A stretch of 64,000 bases of DNA, taken from contig NZ_WKJI01000001.1 of NCBI RefSeq assembly GCF_009674685.1, forward strand, positions 682,001 to 746,000, given 5' to 3'. Source of the DNA: Pedobacter puniceum. GTDB taxonomy: Bacteria; Bacteroidota; Bacteroidia; Sphingobacteriales; Sphingobacteriaceae. The translations under genes and the position numbers were made by a program. Under the pieces are notes generated by a model, which made no database searches, was not told the DNA's origin, and saw only the letters and a program-made list of their open reading frames with translations. Positions within the stretch are counted from its first letter, which is position 1. The number at the start of each line of letters is the position of its first letter. Below are positions 16,303-25,480 of this stretch, piece after piece.

Positions 16303-18147
16303 ATGAAAATCATTCAGACCTGTATAGCCATAGCATTAAGCACCTCTAGTTTGCTAGCACAGCAAGACACGGTGAGATATATTGGAAAAACGCTTTCTAA
16401 TGTAGATTACCACCATGGGCAGTTAAGCTTGGCGGTAGGTGTACATAACATACAAGTGATGCGAGCAAACAGAACGCATCCAGAATATAACGCTGGTCAT
16501 AATTTTACTTATAACCACCAACCCATGTTGGCTTATTGGAACAATACTTTCTTTTTAGAGTATTTGAGTAACCCCGTGGGTGAGCATATCGCAGAAGGTA
16601 AAACCTTGCTGCAAACATCTAAAGATGGCTACCTATGGTCTGCACCAGCAGTAGTTTTTCCGCCTTACAAAGTGCCAGATGGCTTTACAAAACCCAATCA
16701 TCCCGGTAAGGCTAAAGATTTATATGCCATTATGCACCAACGTATGGGATTTTATGTAAGTGCCAGCAATAGGTTATTGGTTTTGGGTTATTATGGTGTG
16801 GCTTTAGATGCTAAAGACGACCCTAATGATGGTAATGGCATTGGCCGAGTAGTGCGTGAAATTTATAAAGATGGCACTTATGGCCCTATCTATTTCATCC
16901 GTTTTAATGCTTCTTTCAATACCAAATTGGCTCAATATCCTTTCTATACAAAAAGTAAAGATAAAGGCTTTGTAGCAGCTTGTAACGAGTTACTTGCTAA
17001 ACCTTTATTGATGCAGCAATGGTCTGAAGAGGCTGATAGAAACGACCCTTTAGTGCCTTACAAAAGAGCTATTAAAGCTTTTAGCTATTATACTTTACCT
17101 GATGGCAGAATTGCTGGCTTTTGGAAACATGCTTTAACCAGCATTAGCACCAATGGAGGTAAAAGCTGGCAATACGATGCTGTAAGAGCACCAGGTTTTG
17201 TAAATAGTAATGCTAAAATATGGGGACAAAAAACTTCCGATGGTAAATATGCTACGGTTTACAATCCTTCAGAATACCGTTGGCCTTTGGCTGTTTCTGT
17301 GAGTGATGATGGTTTAAATTATCACAATTTATTATTGGTAAATGGCGAAATATCTCCTATGCGTTACGGAGGCAATTATAAATCTTACGGGCCACAGTAT
17401 GTAAGAGGTATTATAGAAGGTAACGGCATCCCGGCTGATAAGAATATGTGGGTTGGCTACAGCATGAATAAAGAAGATATGTGGGTAGCAAAAATTCCTG
17501 TTCCGGTTAAAGATAAAGTAGAAACGCCTGTAAATGATGTTTTTGCAGATTTAAAAACTGGCGAAGAATTAAAAGAATGGAATATTTATAGTCCGCTTTG
17601 GGCTTCCGCAAAAATAGAGCAAGCTCCTAATGGTAAAAAAGCTTTGGCTTTACGCGATAAGGATTTGTACGATTACACTAAAGTAGAAAGAGTCATCCCT
17701 TCGGCAGAGCAAGTTTCTATCGAGTTTTCTTTTACGCCGGCTCAGGCTGATAAAGGCTTGTTACACATAGAACTATTAGACCAAAAAGGTATTGCCGCAA
17801 CCCGCATTATTGTTGATGCTGATGGTGAATTGAAATCTAAAGCAGGTTATCGCAACAGTGGGATTGCTAAATACGAAGCCGGTAAAACCTATAATTTAAG
17901 ATTAGAGGTAAATACTAAAACCCGTTCTTACAAACTGTTTTTAAACGGACAAGAGAAGGGGACAAAACTGTTTTTTGCTCCGGTAGCAGAAATTAGTAGG
18001 GTAGCTTTTAGAACAGGTGAAGTTCGTCGTTTTCCAGATGCGGATACACCAACCGATCAGGATTATGATTTAAAAAATCCGGGCGAGCCTGTAGCAGAAG
18101 CCGTTTATTTTATTCACGCTTTAAAAACATCAGCGCTAAGCAAATAA
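16303..18147 (+). CDS. Secreted sialidase-like beta-propeller protein with C-terminal lectin-like domain
   Basis: A signal peptide ends at SLLAQ. Residues ~25-400 are propeller-like, with LLQTSKDGYLWSAP and SISTNGGKSWQYDA, both resembling Asp-box strands, and SVSDDGLNYHN. The last ~190 residues (from FADLKTGEELKEWNIYSP) look like a concanavalin-type jelly roll, with YNLRLEVNTKTRSYKLFLNGQ. I do not recognise a characterised family. The context (GH140 and GH43 before, GH2 after) and the propeller type suggest a glycosidase or lyase acting on an acidic pectin sugar. The gene begins two bases after the GH43 frame ends and stops two bases before the next ATG, so translation is probably coupled. 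Without experimental data the activity is open. Confidence 0.6.
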   Translation: MKIIQTCIAIALSTSSLLAQQDTVRYIGKTLSNVDYHHGQLSLAVGVHNIQVMRANRTHPEYNAGHNFTYNHQPMLAYWNNTFFLEYLSNPVGEHIAEGKTLLQTSKDGYLWSAPAVVFPPYKVPDGFTKPNHPGKAKDLYAIMHQRMGFYVSASNRLLVLGYYGVALDAKDDPNDGNGIGRVVREIYKDGTYGPIYFIRFNASFNTKLAQYPFYTKSKDKGFVAACNELLAKPLLMQQWSEEADRNDPLVPYKRAIKAFSYYTLPDGRIAGFWKHALTSISTNGGKSWQYDAVRAPGFVNSNAKIWGQKTSDGKYATVYNPSEYRWPLAVSVSDDGLNYHNLLLVNGEISPMRYGGNYKSYGPQYVRGIIEGNGIPADKNMWVGYSMNKEDMWVAKIPVPVKDKVETPVNDVFADLKTGEELKEWNIYSPLWASAKIEQAPNGKKALALRDKDLYDYTKVERVIPSAEQVSIEFSFTPAQADKGLLHIELLDQKGIAATRIIVDADGELKSKAGYRNSGIAKYEAGKTYNLRLEVNTKTRSYKLFLNGQEKGTKLFFAPVAEISRVAFRTGEVRRFPDADTPTDQDYDLKNPGEPVAEAVYFIHALKTSALSK

Positions 18148-18149
18148 TC

Positions 18150-20924
18150 ATGTTCAAGAGCCTAAACATATATTTTACTTTGATTCTGTTTTTGATAACA
18201 GCTGGTTTATCTGCGCAACAAACAGAAAAAATTATGCTTTCTGGAACTGGTTTTGGCAATACTAAAAACTGGGATTTTTTCTGTACCGATGGTGCAAACT
18301 CTGGCAAATGGACAAGCATCGCCGTACCTTCTAACTGGGAGTTACAGGGCTTTGGTAGATATAATTATGGCTTTAATAAAGAGGTAAATAAAGGCAAAGA
18401 AAAAGGACTTTATAAATATAGTTTCACAGTTGCCGATGCTTGGAAGAACAAGAAAATCAATTTGGTTTTTGATGGTGTGATGACTGATGCCGAAGTTAAA
18501 ATTAACGGAAAAGTAGCAGGAGAGATACATCAAGGTTCTTTTTATCAGTTTAAATATGATATTACCGAGCTAGTAAAATTTCAGGAAAGCAATTTGTTAG
18601 AGGTTACGGTAAGCAAGCATTCTGCAAATAAATCTGTTAATGCAGCAGAACGTGAAGCCGATTACTGGATTTTTGGAGGCATTTTTAGACCTGTTTTTTT
18701 AGAAGCTTTACCAAAACAACATATCCAACAAGTTTCTATAGATGCTAAAGCCGATGGCTCTTTTCAGGCTAAAGTTGCACATCAGGGCGAAGCCCAAAAA
18801 CTAGTTTTAGAAGTTTTTGACAAAGCTGGTAAAAGGTTAGGGAAACATCAACAAGCACTATCGGGTAATTTAAATCTTATTAAAACAACATTTAAAGCCC
18901 CTAAATTATGGTCGGCAGAGTTTCCAAACCTGTACAAAGCTGTTTTTTCTTTATACGATGGTTCTAAATTGCTTCATCAAATCAGTAAAAATGTTGGTTT
19001 CCGTACGGTAGAGCTAAGGGAGCGTGATGGCGTTTACATCAATGGCGTAAAAATCAAATTTAAAGGGGTTAATCACCATTCTTTTTGGCCAGAATCTGGT
19101 AGAACAACAAGTAAAACCATCAGCATCAATGATGTAAAACTTATCAAAGAAATGAATATGAATGCTATCAGGATGGCACATTATCCGCCTGATAGTCATT
19201 TACTTGAAGCTTGCGATTCTTTGGGTTTATATGTGATGAACGAGCTAGCTGGCTGGCATGGGCATTATGATACGCCTACGGGTACTAAACTGCTCAAAGA
19301 AATGTTTGCTAGAGATGAAAATCATCCATCCATTATTTTTTGGGCAAATGGTAACGAGGGTGGCCATAATACAGATCTAGATCCATTATTTACACAACTA
19401 GACATCCAAAAAAGACCTGTTGTACACCCATGGGAAATTTACGGAGGTTTTGAAACTACGCATTACCGCGAATATAATTATGGCATCGGCAATTATGACC
19501 AAGGTAGAAATATCATCATGCCTACCGAGTTCTTACATGGGATGTTTGACGGTGGTCATGCCGCTGGTTTAGAAGATTATTGGAAAGCCATGTGGAGCAA
19601 TCCGCTATCGGCAGGTGGTTTTCTATGGGATTTTGCTGACCAAGGCGTGGTACGTACCGATAAAAATGGAATATTAGATACCGATGGTAACCACGGTGCC
19701 GATGGTATTGTTGGTCCGCATCACGAAAAAGAAGGTAGCTTTTATGCTATAAAAGAAATTTGGTCGCCGGTTTTTATAGAACGCAGAGAAATTACCCCAG
19801 CTTTTGATGGTAAACTCCTAATAGAAAACCGCTACCATTTTACCAATCTTAACCAATGCAGTTTCAGTTATAAACTAAGCAGATTAGCCACACAAGGCGA
19901 AAACTTGGTTAAAACAGGTCAAATAGAAGCTCCAAATCTAAAACCTTTAGAAAAAGGGGCATTACAAATACTTTTACCATCAGACTGGAACACTTTTGAT
20001 GTTTTATTTGTAACGGCTAAAGATGTATACGGACAAGAAATTTTTACCTGGAGTTTCCCTATCACCAGGCCAGAAAATACCTTGAAAATAGCTTTATCTA
20101 ATTCATTAAAAAACAAGGTAGAAGCTACAGAAAGTGCTAATGCTTATGTTTTAAAAGTTGCCGATTTACAACTCAGCATCAATAAAACAACAGGAATTTT
20201 AGAGCAGGTACAAAACCAAAAAGGGGTAATTCCTTTTAACAATGGCCCTTTTATACAAGAAGGAGCTACAAACTTTAAAAATTTCAGCTTAAAGCAAGAC
20301 GGCGATAATATCATCATCTCTTCATCTTTTGATAAAAAGGAAAGCTTTAACACTTTACAGTGGACAATATATCCATCGGGAATGGTGAAAATGCAGGTTA
20401 AATATTTCCCCGAGAGCTATTTTACCAGATATGTAGGTGTAAACTTCTCTTTTCCAGAAGAGCAAATAAAAGGGGTAGAATTTATGGGCTTTGGTCCTTA
20501 CCGTGTTTGGAAAAACCGTATGAAAGGTAACCAATTTGGCATCTGGAAAAAAGATTACAACGATAATTCTACCGGAGAAATTCCTTTTGAATATCCAGAG
20601 TTTAAAGGTTATTACGCCAATATGTACTGGTGCAAATTCATCACCAAACAACAAAGCTTTAAGGTTTATACCGATAAGGAAGATATCTTTTTAAGGTTGT
20701 TTACACCTAAAAAGCAAAAAGATACCGAGTGGGAAAATATGCAAATGACTTTCCCTTTAGGGGATATTTCTTTCATGAATGGTATTGCAGCTATAGGTAC
20801 TAAAACTCAAAAACCAGAAACTACTGGTCCAATGGGGATGAAACATATTTATTATGATTTTGAGAAAGAACCTAAAAGAGCTTTAGATATGACATTGTAT
20901 TTTGATTTTACAGGGAAAGATTAA
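18150..20924 (+). CDS. GH2 family glycosidase (beta-galactosidase-like)
   Basis: A signal peptide ends at AGLSAQ. The order is the standard GH2 one: N-terminal jelly roll (SIAVPSNWELQGFGRYNYGFN, VFDGVMTDAEVKINGK), an Ig-like domain, then a TIM barrel opening with VGFRTVELRERDGVYINGVKIKFKGVNHH cut by NAIRMAHYPPDSHLLEACDSLGLYVMNE. The acid/base Glu403 lies in FWANGNEGG and the likely nucleophile Glu460 in IIMPTEFLHG. Beyond ~600 come Ig-like and C-terminal beta-sandwich domains. GH2 members here may be beta-galactosidase, beta-glucuronidase or alpha-L-arabinopyranosidase; several GH2s act on RG-II side chains. The 924-residue length is normal for a periplasmic GH2. Two bases separate it from each neighbour. 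Confidence 0.88.
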   Translation: MFKSLNIYFTLILFLITAGLSAQQTEKIMLSGTGFGNTKNWDFFCTDGANSGKWTSIAVPSNWELQGFGRYNYGFNKEVNKGKEKGLYKYSFTVADAWKNKKINLVFDGVMTDAEVKINGKVAGEIHQGSFYQFKYDITELVKFQESNLLEVTVSKHSANKSVNAAEREADYWIFGGIFRPVFLEALPKQHIQQVSIDAKADGSFQAKVAHQGEAQKLVLEVFDKAGKRLGKHQQALSGNLNLIKTTFKAPKLWSAEFPNLYKAVFSLYDGSKLLHQISKNVGFRTVELRERDGVYINGVKIKFKGVNHHSFWPESGRTTSKTISINDVKLIKEMNMNAIRMAHYPPDSHLLEACDSLGLYVMNELAGWHGHYDTPTGTKLLKEMFARDENHPSIIFWANGNEGGHNTDLDPLFTQLDIQKRPVVHPWEIYGGFETTHYREYNYGIGNYDQGRNIIMPTEFLHGMFDGGHAAGLEDYWKAMWSNPLSAGGFLWDFADQGVVRTDKNGILDTDGNHGADGIVGPHHEKEGSFYAIKEIWSPVFIERREITPAFDGKLLIENRYHFTNLNQCSFSYKLSRLATQGENLVKTGQIEAPNLKPLEKGALQILLPSDWNTFDVLFVTAKDVYGQEIFTWSFPITRPENTLKIALSNSLKNKVEATESANAYVLKVADLQLSINKTTGILEQVQNQKGVIPFNNGPFIQEGATNFKNFSLKQDGDNIIISSSFDKKESFNTLQWTIYPSGMVKMQVKYFPESYFTRYVGVNFSFPEEQIKGVEFMGFGPYRVWKNRMKGNQFGIWKKDYNDNSTGEIPFEYPEFKGYYANMYWCKFITKQQSFKVYTDKEDIFLRLFTPKKQKDTEWENMQMTFPLGDISFMNGIAAIGTKTQKPETTGPMGMKHIYYDFEKEPKRALDMTLYFDFTGKD

Positions 20925-20926
20925 AG

Positions 20927-23680
20927 ATGAAAAAGAACCTGTTCAACTATAAGACTTTTGTATTAACGCTGTTATGGCTCATAACAGCTGATGTATGCTT
21001 AGCGCAAATAAGTGTACAAAAACTAAGATGCGAGTCTTTAGAAAACCCGTTGGCTATAGATAATACCCAACCTCGTTTAAGCTGGCAAATTAGCAGTCAG
21101 CAAAGAGGGGTTATGCAAACAGCTTGGCAAGTTTTGGTGGCTTCTTCACCTGAAAAATTAACAGAAAAAGATGCTGATTTATGGAACTCTGGTAAAGTAA
21201 ATACCAGCGAGTCTTTACACAACCCCTATGCAGGTAAAACTTTAAAAGCCAGAGAAAAATGCTTCTGGAAAGTTAAAGTTTGGACAAATAAAGGCGAAAG
21301 CGCTTGGAGTGAAACGGCTAACTGGACAGTTGGTTTATTGTATTATAAAGCTTGGAATGGTCGCTGGATAGGTTTCGACCGTCATTTTCCTTGGGATAAT
21401 GAGGAGGAACAAAAGTTATCTGCTCGTTATTTCCGCAAAGAGTTTGAGGTAAAAAAGCAAATCAAATCGGCAACAGCCTACATCATGGGCTTAGGTTTGT
21501 ATGAGTTTTATGTAAACGGACAAAAAATTGGCAATCAGGTTTTAGCGCCTGCCCCAACAGATTATCAAGAGAATATCCAGTACAATGCTTTTGATATTAC
21601 TTCAAACATGAACCAAGGCAAACAGACTATTGGTGTAATTTTAGGGAATGGTAGGTATTATGCCATGCGTCAGGCTAAGCCTTATAAAGTAAAAACTTTT
21701 GGTTTTCCTAAGTTATTGATGCAAATCCACGTACAGTATACAGATGGAACCTCAGAAACTATTAAAACTGATGAAAGCTGGAAAGGTACTGCAAACGGCC
21801 CGATACTAGCCAATAACGAGTATGATGGCGAAATTTACGATGCCAGAAAAGAATTTATAGGCTGGGCACAAGCTGGTTTTAATGATAAAGAATGGCTTAA
21901 AGCCGAGTATGTGCAAGAGCCAGAAGGGAAATTTGAAGCTCAAAAAATAGCTCCAATGAAGGTGATGCAGGATATTTATCCTGTTAGCATCACGCCAAAA
22001 GGAAATGGAAGGTATTTAATAGACTTCGGGCAGAATTTTTCTGGCTGGATGAAAATAAGTGTACAAGGTACAATTGGTGATACCATCAAAATGCGCTTTG
22101 CAGAGTCTCTACAAAGCAATGGCGAGCTCTTCACCACTAATTTACGTGATGCTAAAGTTACAGATACTTATATCCTTAACGGAAAAGGTAAAGAAGTTTG
22201 GGAGCCTAAATTTGTATATCACGGTTTCCGCTATGCAGAAGTAAGCGGTTTTAAAGGGCAACCTAGCAAAGAAAGTTTTGTAGGTAGGTTTGTTTATGAT
22301 GATATGGCTACTACCGGAACTTTTCAATCATCAAATGCATTATTAAACCAAATTTTTAAGAACTCTTGGTGGGGTATAGCATCCAATTATAAAGGGATGC
22401 CGATAGATTGTCCGCAACGTAACGAGCGCCAGCCTTGGTTGGGCGACCGTACCGTGGGTGCTTACGGCGAGAGCTTTTTATTTGATAATGCTACATTTTA
22501 TACCAAATGGTTAGATGATATCAGATACGCACAAAAAGAAGATGGTGCTATACCAGATGTTGCTCCAGCTTTTTGGAGGTATTATAGCGATAATGTAAGC
22601 TGGCCAGCAACTTTAACTTTGGTTACCGAGATGCTTTACCGCCAAACAGCTGATGTTAAGGTTTTAGAGCAAAATTATCCCGCTATAAAAAAATGGCTTT
22701 CATACATGAAAGACCGATACATGAACGATAAAGGTATCATCACTAAAGATAGCTACGGCGATTGGTGCGAACCACCTTTAACAGCAGAAGACGGACGTGG
22801 TGTAAATGCAGATCAAAAGCACCCCAGTGCTTTAATTTCTACGGCTTATTACTATCATTTGCTTACCATCATGACCAAATTTAGTGTCTTAACAGGTAAT
22901 ACTCAGGATAGCTTGTATTTTAGACAAGAGGTTGCTAAAATGAAAAAAGCCTTTAATCAGGAGTTTTATAAAAACGGTTATTATGGTGCTAATAAGTTAA
23001 CCGATAATCTTTTACCATTAGCTTTCGGCATAGCAGAAGGAGAGCAAAGAAAGCAAGTAATTGCTCAGGTAGTAGACATCATCGAGAATAAAAACAAAGG
23101 GCATTTAAGTACAGGCGTAGTGGGTACGCAATGGCTTATGCGTACGCTAACCCAAATCGGAAGAAACGATTTAGCTTTTAAAATAGCTACCAATACCACT
23201 TATCCATCTTGGGGCTATATGCTAGAAAATGGCGCTACCACCATTTGGGAGTTATGGAATGGCAATACAGCAGCACCAAAAATGAATTCGCAAAACCATG
23301 TGATGATGCTGGGCGATTTACTCATTTGGTATTACGAAAGTTTGGCAGGCATCAGTTCTGATACACAGCAAACTGGCTTCAAAAAAATCATCATGAAACC
23401 AGAAGAAATCAATGGGCTAAACTGGGTAAATGCAAGTTATCAATCTCCTTACGGCGAGGTTAAAAGTTATTGGAAGAAAGAAAAATCATCATTTAGCTGG
23501 CAAATAACCATTCCTGCAAATAGCAGTGCTTTGGTTTACATCCCTGTAAAGGATAAACAAGAGGTAAAAGAAGGGAACCAGAAAATTAACGATTCATCAA
23601 ACATCAAATACATTAAAACAGAAGGCGGCAAGGCTATTTACGAAGTGCTTTCTGGTAGTTATCATTTTAAAGTGAATTAA
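20927..23680 (+). CDS. GH78 alpha-L-rhamnosidase
   Basis: A signal peptide ends at VCLAQ. The GH78 domain order is clear: Fn-like start (KLRCESLENPLAIDNTQPRLSW), Bac_rhamnosid_N (KSATAYIMGLGLYEFYVNGQKI), a concanavalin-type domain (DFGQNFSGWMKI), and the (alpha/alpha)6 barrel with MPIDCPQRNERQPWLGDRT, which carries the conserved acidic residues, and WGYMLENGATTIWELWNG. A C-terminal beta domain (NASYQSPYGEVKSYWKKE) closes it. The enzyme removes terminal alpha-L-rhamnose from rhamnogalacturonan. It sits after GH2 and before the DUF3826 gene with one to two bases between stop and start. Periplasmic location expected; 917 residues is typical. Confidence 0.92.
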   Translation: MKKNLFNYKTFVLTLLWLITADVCLAQISVQKLRCESLENPLAIDNTQPRLSWQISSQQRGVMQTAWQVLVASSPEKLTEKDADLWNSGKVNTSESLHNPYAGKTLKAREKCFWKVKVWTNKGESAWSETANWTVGLLYYKAWNGRWIGFDRHFPWDNEEEQKLSARYFRKEFEVKKQIKSATAYIMGLGLYEFYVNGQKIGNQVLAPAPTDYQENIQYNAFDITSNMNQGKQTIGVILGNGRYYAMRQAKPYKVKTFGFPKLLMQIHVQYTDGTSETIKTDESWKGTANGPILANNEYDGEIYDARKEFIGWAQAGFNDKEWLKAEYVQEPEGKFEAQKIAPMKVMQDIYPVSITPKGNGRYLIDFGQNFSGWMKISVQGTIGDTIKMRFAESLQSNGELFTTNLRDAKVTDTYILNGKGKEVWEPKFVYHGFRYAEVSGFKGQPSKESFVGRFVYDDMATTGTFQSSNALLNQIFKNSWWGIASNYKGMPIDCPQRNERQPWLGDRTVGAYGESFLFDNATFYTKWLDDIRYAQKEDGAIPDVAPAFWRYYSDNVSWPATLTLVTEMLYRQTADVKVLEQNYPAIKKWLSYMKDRYMNDKGIITKDSYGDWCEPPLTAEDGRGVNADQKHPSALISTAYYYHLLTIMTKFSVLTGNTQDSLYFRQEVAKMKKAFNQEFYKNGYYGANKLTDNLLPLAFGIAEGEQRKQVIAQVVDIIENKNKGHLSTGVVGTQWLMRTLTQIGRNDLAFKIATNTTYPSWGYMLENGATTIWELWNGNTAAPKMNSQNHVMMLGDLLIWYYESLAGISSDTQQTGFKKIIMKPEEINGLNWVNASYQSPYGEVKSYWKKEKSSFSWQITIPANSSALVYIPVKDKQEVKEGNQKINDSSNIKYIKTEGGKAIYEVLSGSYHFKVN

Positions 23681-23681
23681 T

Positions 23682-24320
23682 ATGAAAAGTCTTAAATACA
23701 TCATGCTGTTATGGCTGGCACTACCCATTTTGGTAAACGCCCAAACAGAGCAAGAGCAAAAAGCTGTAGAATGGGTAAGCAGCTTAAATTTAAATGATGC
23801 TGCCAAAGAAAATCGTGTAAAAACGGTTATTGCAAAGCATTTAACAGCTGTAAGAGATTGGCACAATAGCCACCCGGCAAGCACAGTTCCGGCTGGTATA
23901 AACCCTATTACAGGCGAAAAATTAAGCGATTTGCATCGTGAGATTATTGCTGATTCTGCCATGCCAGATAGCGTACACAAAAACTTAATGACTGGCTTAA
24001 GAGCCGATTTATCTCCAGAACAAGTAATTGCCATTTTAGATAAATACACCATCGGTAAGGTAGCATTTACCATGCAAGGTTATAAAGCTATTGTACCTAA
24101 CATGACAGCTACTGAAGAAGCTTTTATCCAAAAGAATTTAGAAGAAGCCCGCGAAATGGCTGTTGATTATAAAAGCATGAAACAGATATCGGCCATTTTT
24201 GAGATTTACAAAAACAAGTGCGAGCAGTATTTAAACAACAATGGCAGAAACTGGCGACAAATGTATAAAGACTATGTAAACGCCCAAAAGGCAAAGAAAC
24301 AAGCAGAAGCAAAAAAGTAA
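23682..24320 (+). CDS. DUF3826 secreted helical protein
   Basis: A signal peptide (ending VNAQ) is followed by ~190 mostly helical residues with AVEWVSSLNL, HLTAVRDWHN, LSPEQVIAILDKYTIGK and NGRNWRQMYKDYV. This matches the DUF3826 family as I remember it, which is frequently found beside rhamnogalacturonan genes in Bacteroidota and has no established activity. Lys/Ala-rich tail. Starts one base after the GH78 stop and ends four bases before the next ATG, so it is an integral operon member. Confidence 0.75.
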   Translation: MKSLKYIMLLWLALPILVNAQTEQEQKAVEWVSSLNLNDAAKENRVKTVIAKHLTAVRDWHNSHPASTVPAGINPITGEKLSDLHREIIADSAMPDSVHKNLMTGLRADLSPEQVIAILDKYTIGKVAFTMQGYKAIVPNMTATEEAFIQKNLEEAREMAVDYKSMKQISAIFEIYKNKCEQYLNNNGRNWRQMYKDYVNAQKAKKQAEAKK

Positions 24321-24324
24321 AACC

Positions 24325-25464
24325 ATGTTAAAAAGACATATCATTTTCCTATTCATATGCTTTGGAGTTTCATCGTTGGCAACAGCGCAAGAAGCCAAAT
24401 GGCGTAAAGGCATTTTAGTAGATGAATTTATTTACGAGAAAGCGCCTTTTCCATCTTGTCACTCGGCTACTTTAGCAGAAACTCCTGAAGGTTTGGTTTA
24501 TGCTTTTTTTGGAGGTACCAGAGAACGCCACCCTGATGTTGAAATATATGTAAGCAGACAGGTAAATGGTAAATGGACAGCTCCGGTATCGGCAGCAGAT
24601 GGTGTACAGCCAGATGGCACAAGATTACCAACATGGAACCCCGTATTGTACCAAGTTCCAGGTGGCGATTTATTACTATTTTATAAAGTTGGGCCTAAAC
24701 CATCAGAATGGTGGGGGATGTTAAAAACATCAAAAGACAATGGTAAAACATGGTCTGCAGCACAAAAACTGCCTGATACTTATATCGGCCCTGTAAAAAA
24801 TAAACCTGTTTTATTAAGCAATGGTAATTTGTTTTCTGCAAGCAGCACAGAAGGTAAGGGTTGGAAAGTTCATTTTGAAGTAAGTTCTGATTTTGGTAAA
24901 ACTTGGAGAAAAATTGGTCCGCTAGATGCCGGAAAAGATAGCTTAAATGTAATACAGCCAAGTATTTTAGACCATGGCAATGGTAAACTTCAAATTTTAG
25001 CCAGAACAAGAAATAGGGCTTTAGCAGAAGCATGGTCTTACGATTATGGCGAAACCTGGACAGCACTTTCTAAAACCAATTTGCCAAACAATAACTCTGG
25101 TACTGATGCTGTAACGCTAAAAAATGGTAAACATGTTTTGGTTTATAACCATGTTTTACCTCCCGGCGATTTAGCAAAAGGCCCAAGAACACCTTTAAAC
25201 GTAGCGGTTTCTAAAGATGGTAAAAACTGGAAAGCGGCGCTTATTTTAGAAGATTCGCCTATCAGCCAGTATTCTTATCCGGCAGTTATCCAAACCAAAG
25301 ACGGGCTTTTACATTTTGCCTATACCTGGCGAAGAGAGAAAATGAAGCATGTAGTGGTAGACCCATCAAAACTAAAATTAAAGAAAATAAAAAACGGACA
25401 GTGGCCTGCTTTAAAAGGCTATGAAGCACCTGTTTTAAAAGAAACTAAATCAGAAGAAGAATAA
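24325..25464 (+). CDS. Sialidase-superfamily (BNR) exo-glycosidase-like protein
   Basis: A signal peptide ends at ATAQ. Asp-box motifs recur through the propeller: TSKDNGKTWSA, SSDFGKTWRK, SYDYGETWTA and SKDGKNWKA. FPSCHSATLAETPEGLVYAFFGGTRE and LQILARTRNRALAEAWSYDYG are typical of the BNR_2-type family. Whether a full sialidase catalytic set (Arg triad, Tyr/Glu pair, Asp) exists cannot be settled by eye. Sialic acid is not a pectin sugar, but RG-II contains the related 2-ulosonic acids Kdo and Dha, so a hydrolase for those is a reasonable guess; release of other uronic sugars is an alternative. Directly followed by cytoplasmic sugar-acid catabolic genes. Confidence 0.7.
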   Translation: MLKRHIIFLFICFGVSSLATAQEAKWRKGILVDEFIYEKAPFPSCHSATLAETPEGLVYAFFGGTRERHPDVEIYVSRQVNGKWTAPVSAADGVQPDGTRLPTWNPVLYQVPGGDLLLFYKVGPKPSEWWGMLKTSKDNGKTWSAAQKLPDTYIGPVKNKPVLLSNGNLFSASSTEGKGWKVHFEVSSDFGKTWRKIGPLDAGKDSLNVIQPSILDHGNGKLQILARTRNRALAEAWSYDYGETWTALSKTNLPNNNSGTDAVTLKNGKHVLVYNHVLPPGDLAKGPRTPLNVAVSKDGKNWKAALILEDSPISQYSYPAVIQTKDGLLHFAYTWRREKMKHVVVDPSKLKLKKIKNGQWPALKGYEAPVLKETKSEEE

Positions 25465-25480
25465 AATCAACCATCATAAA

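Noticed and set aside
23597-24073. 158-codon minus-strand frame
   Set aside because: Antisense to the end of GH78 and the DUF3826 gene, both of which have clear family support.
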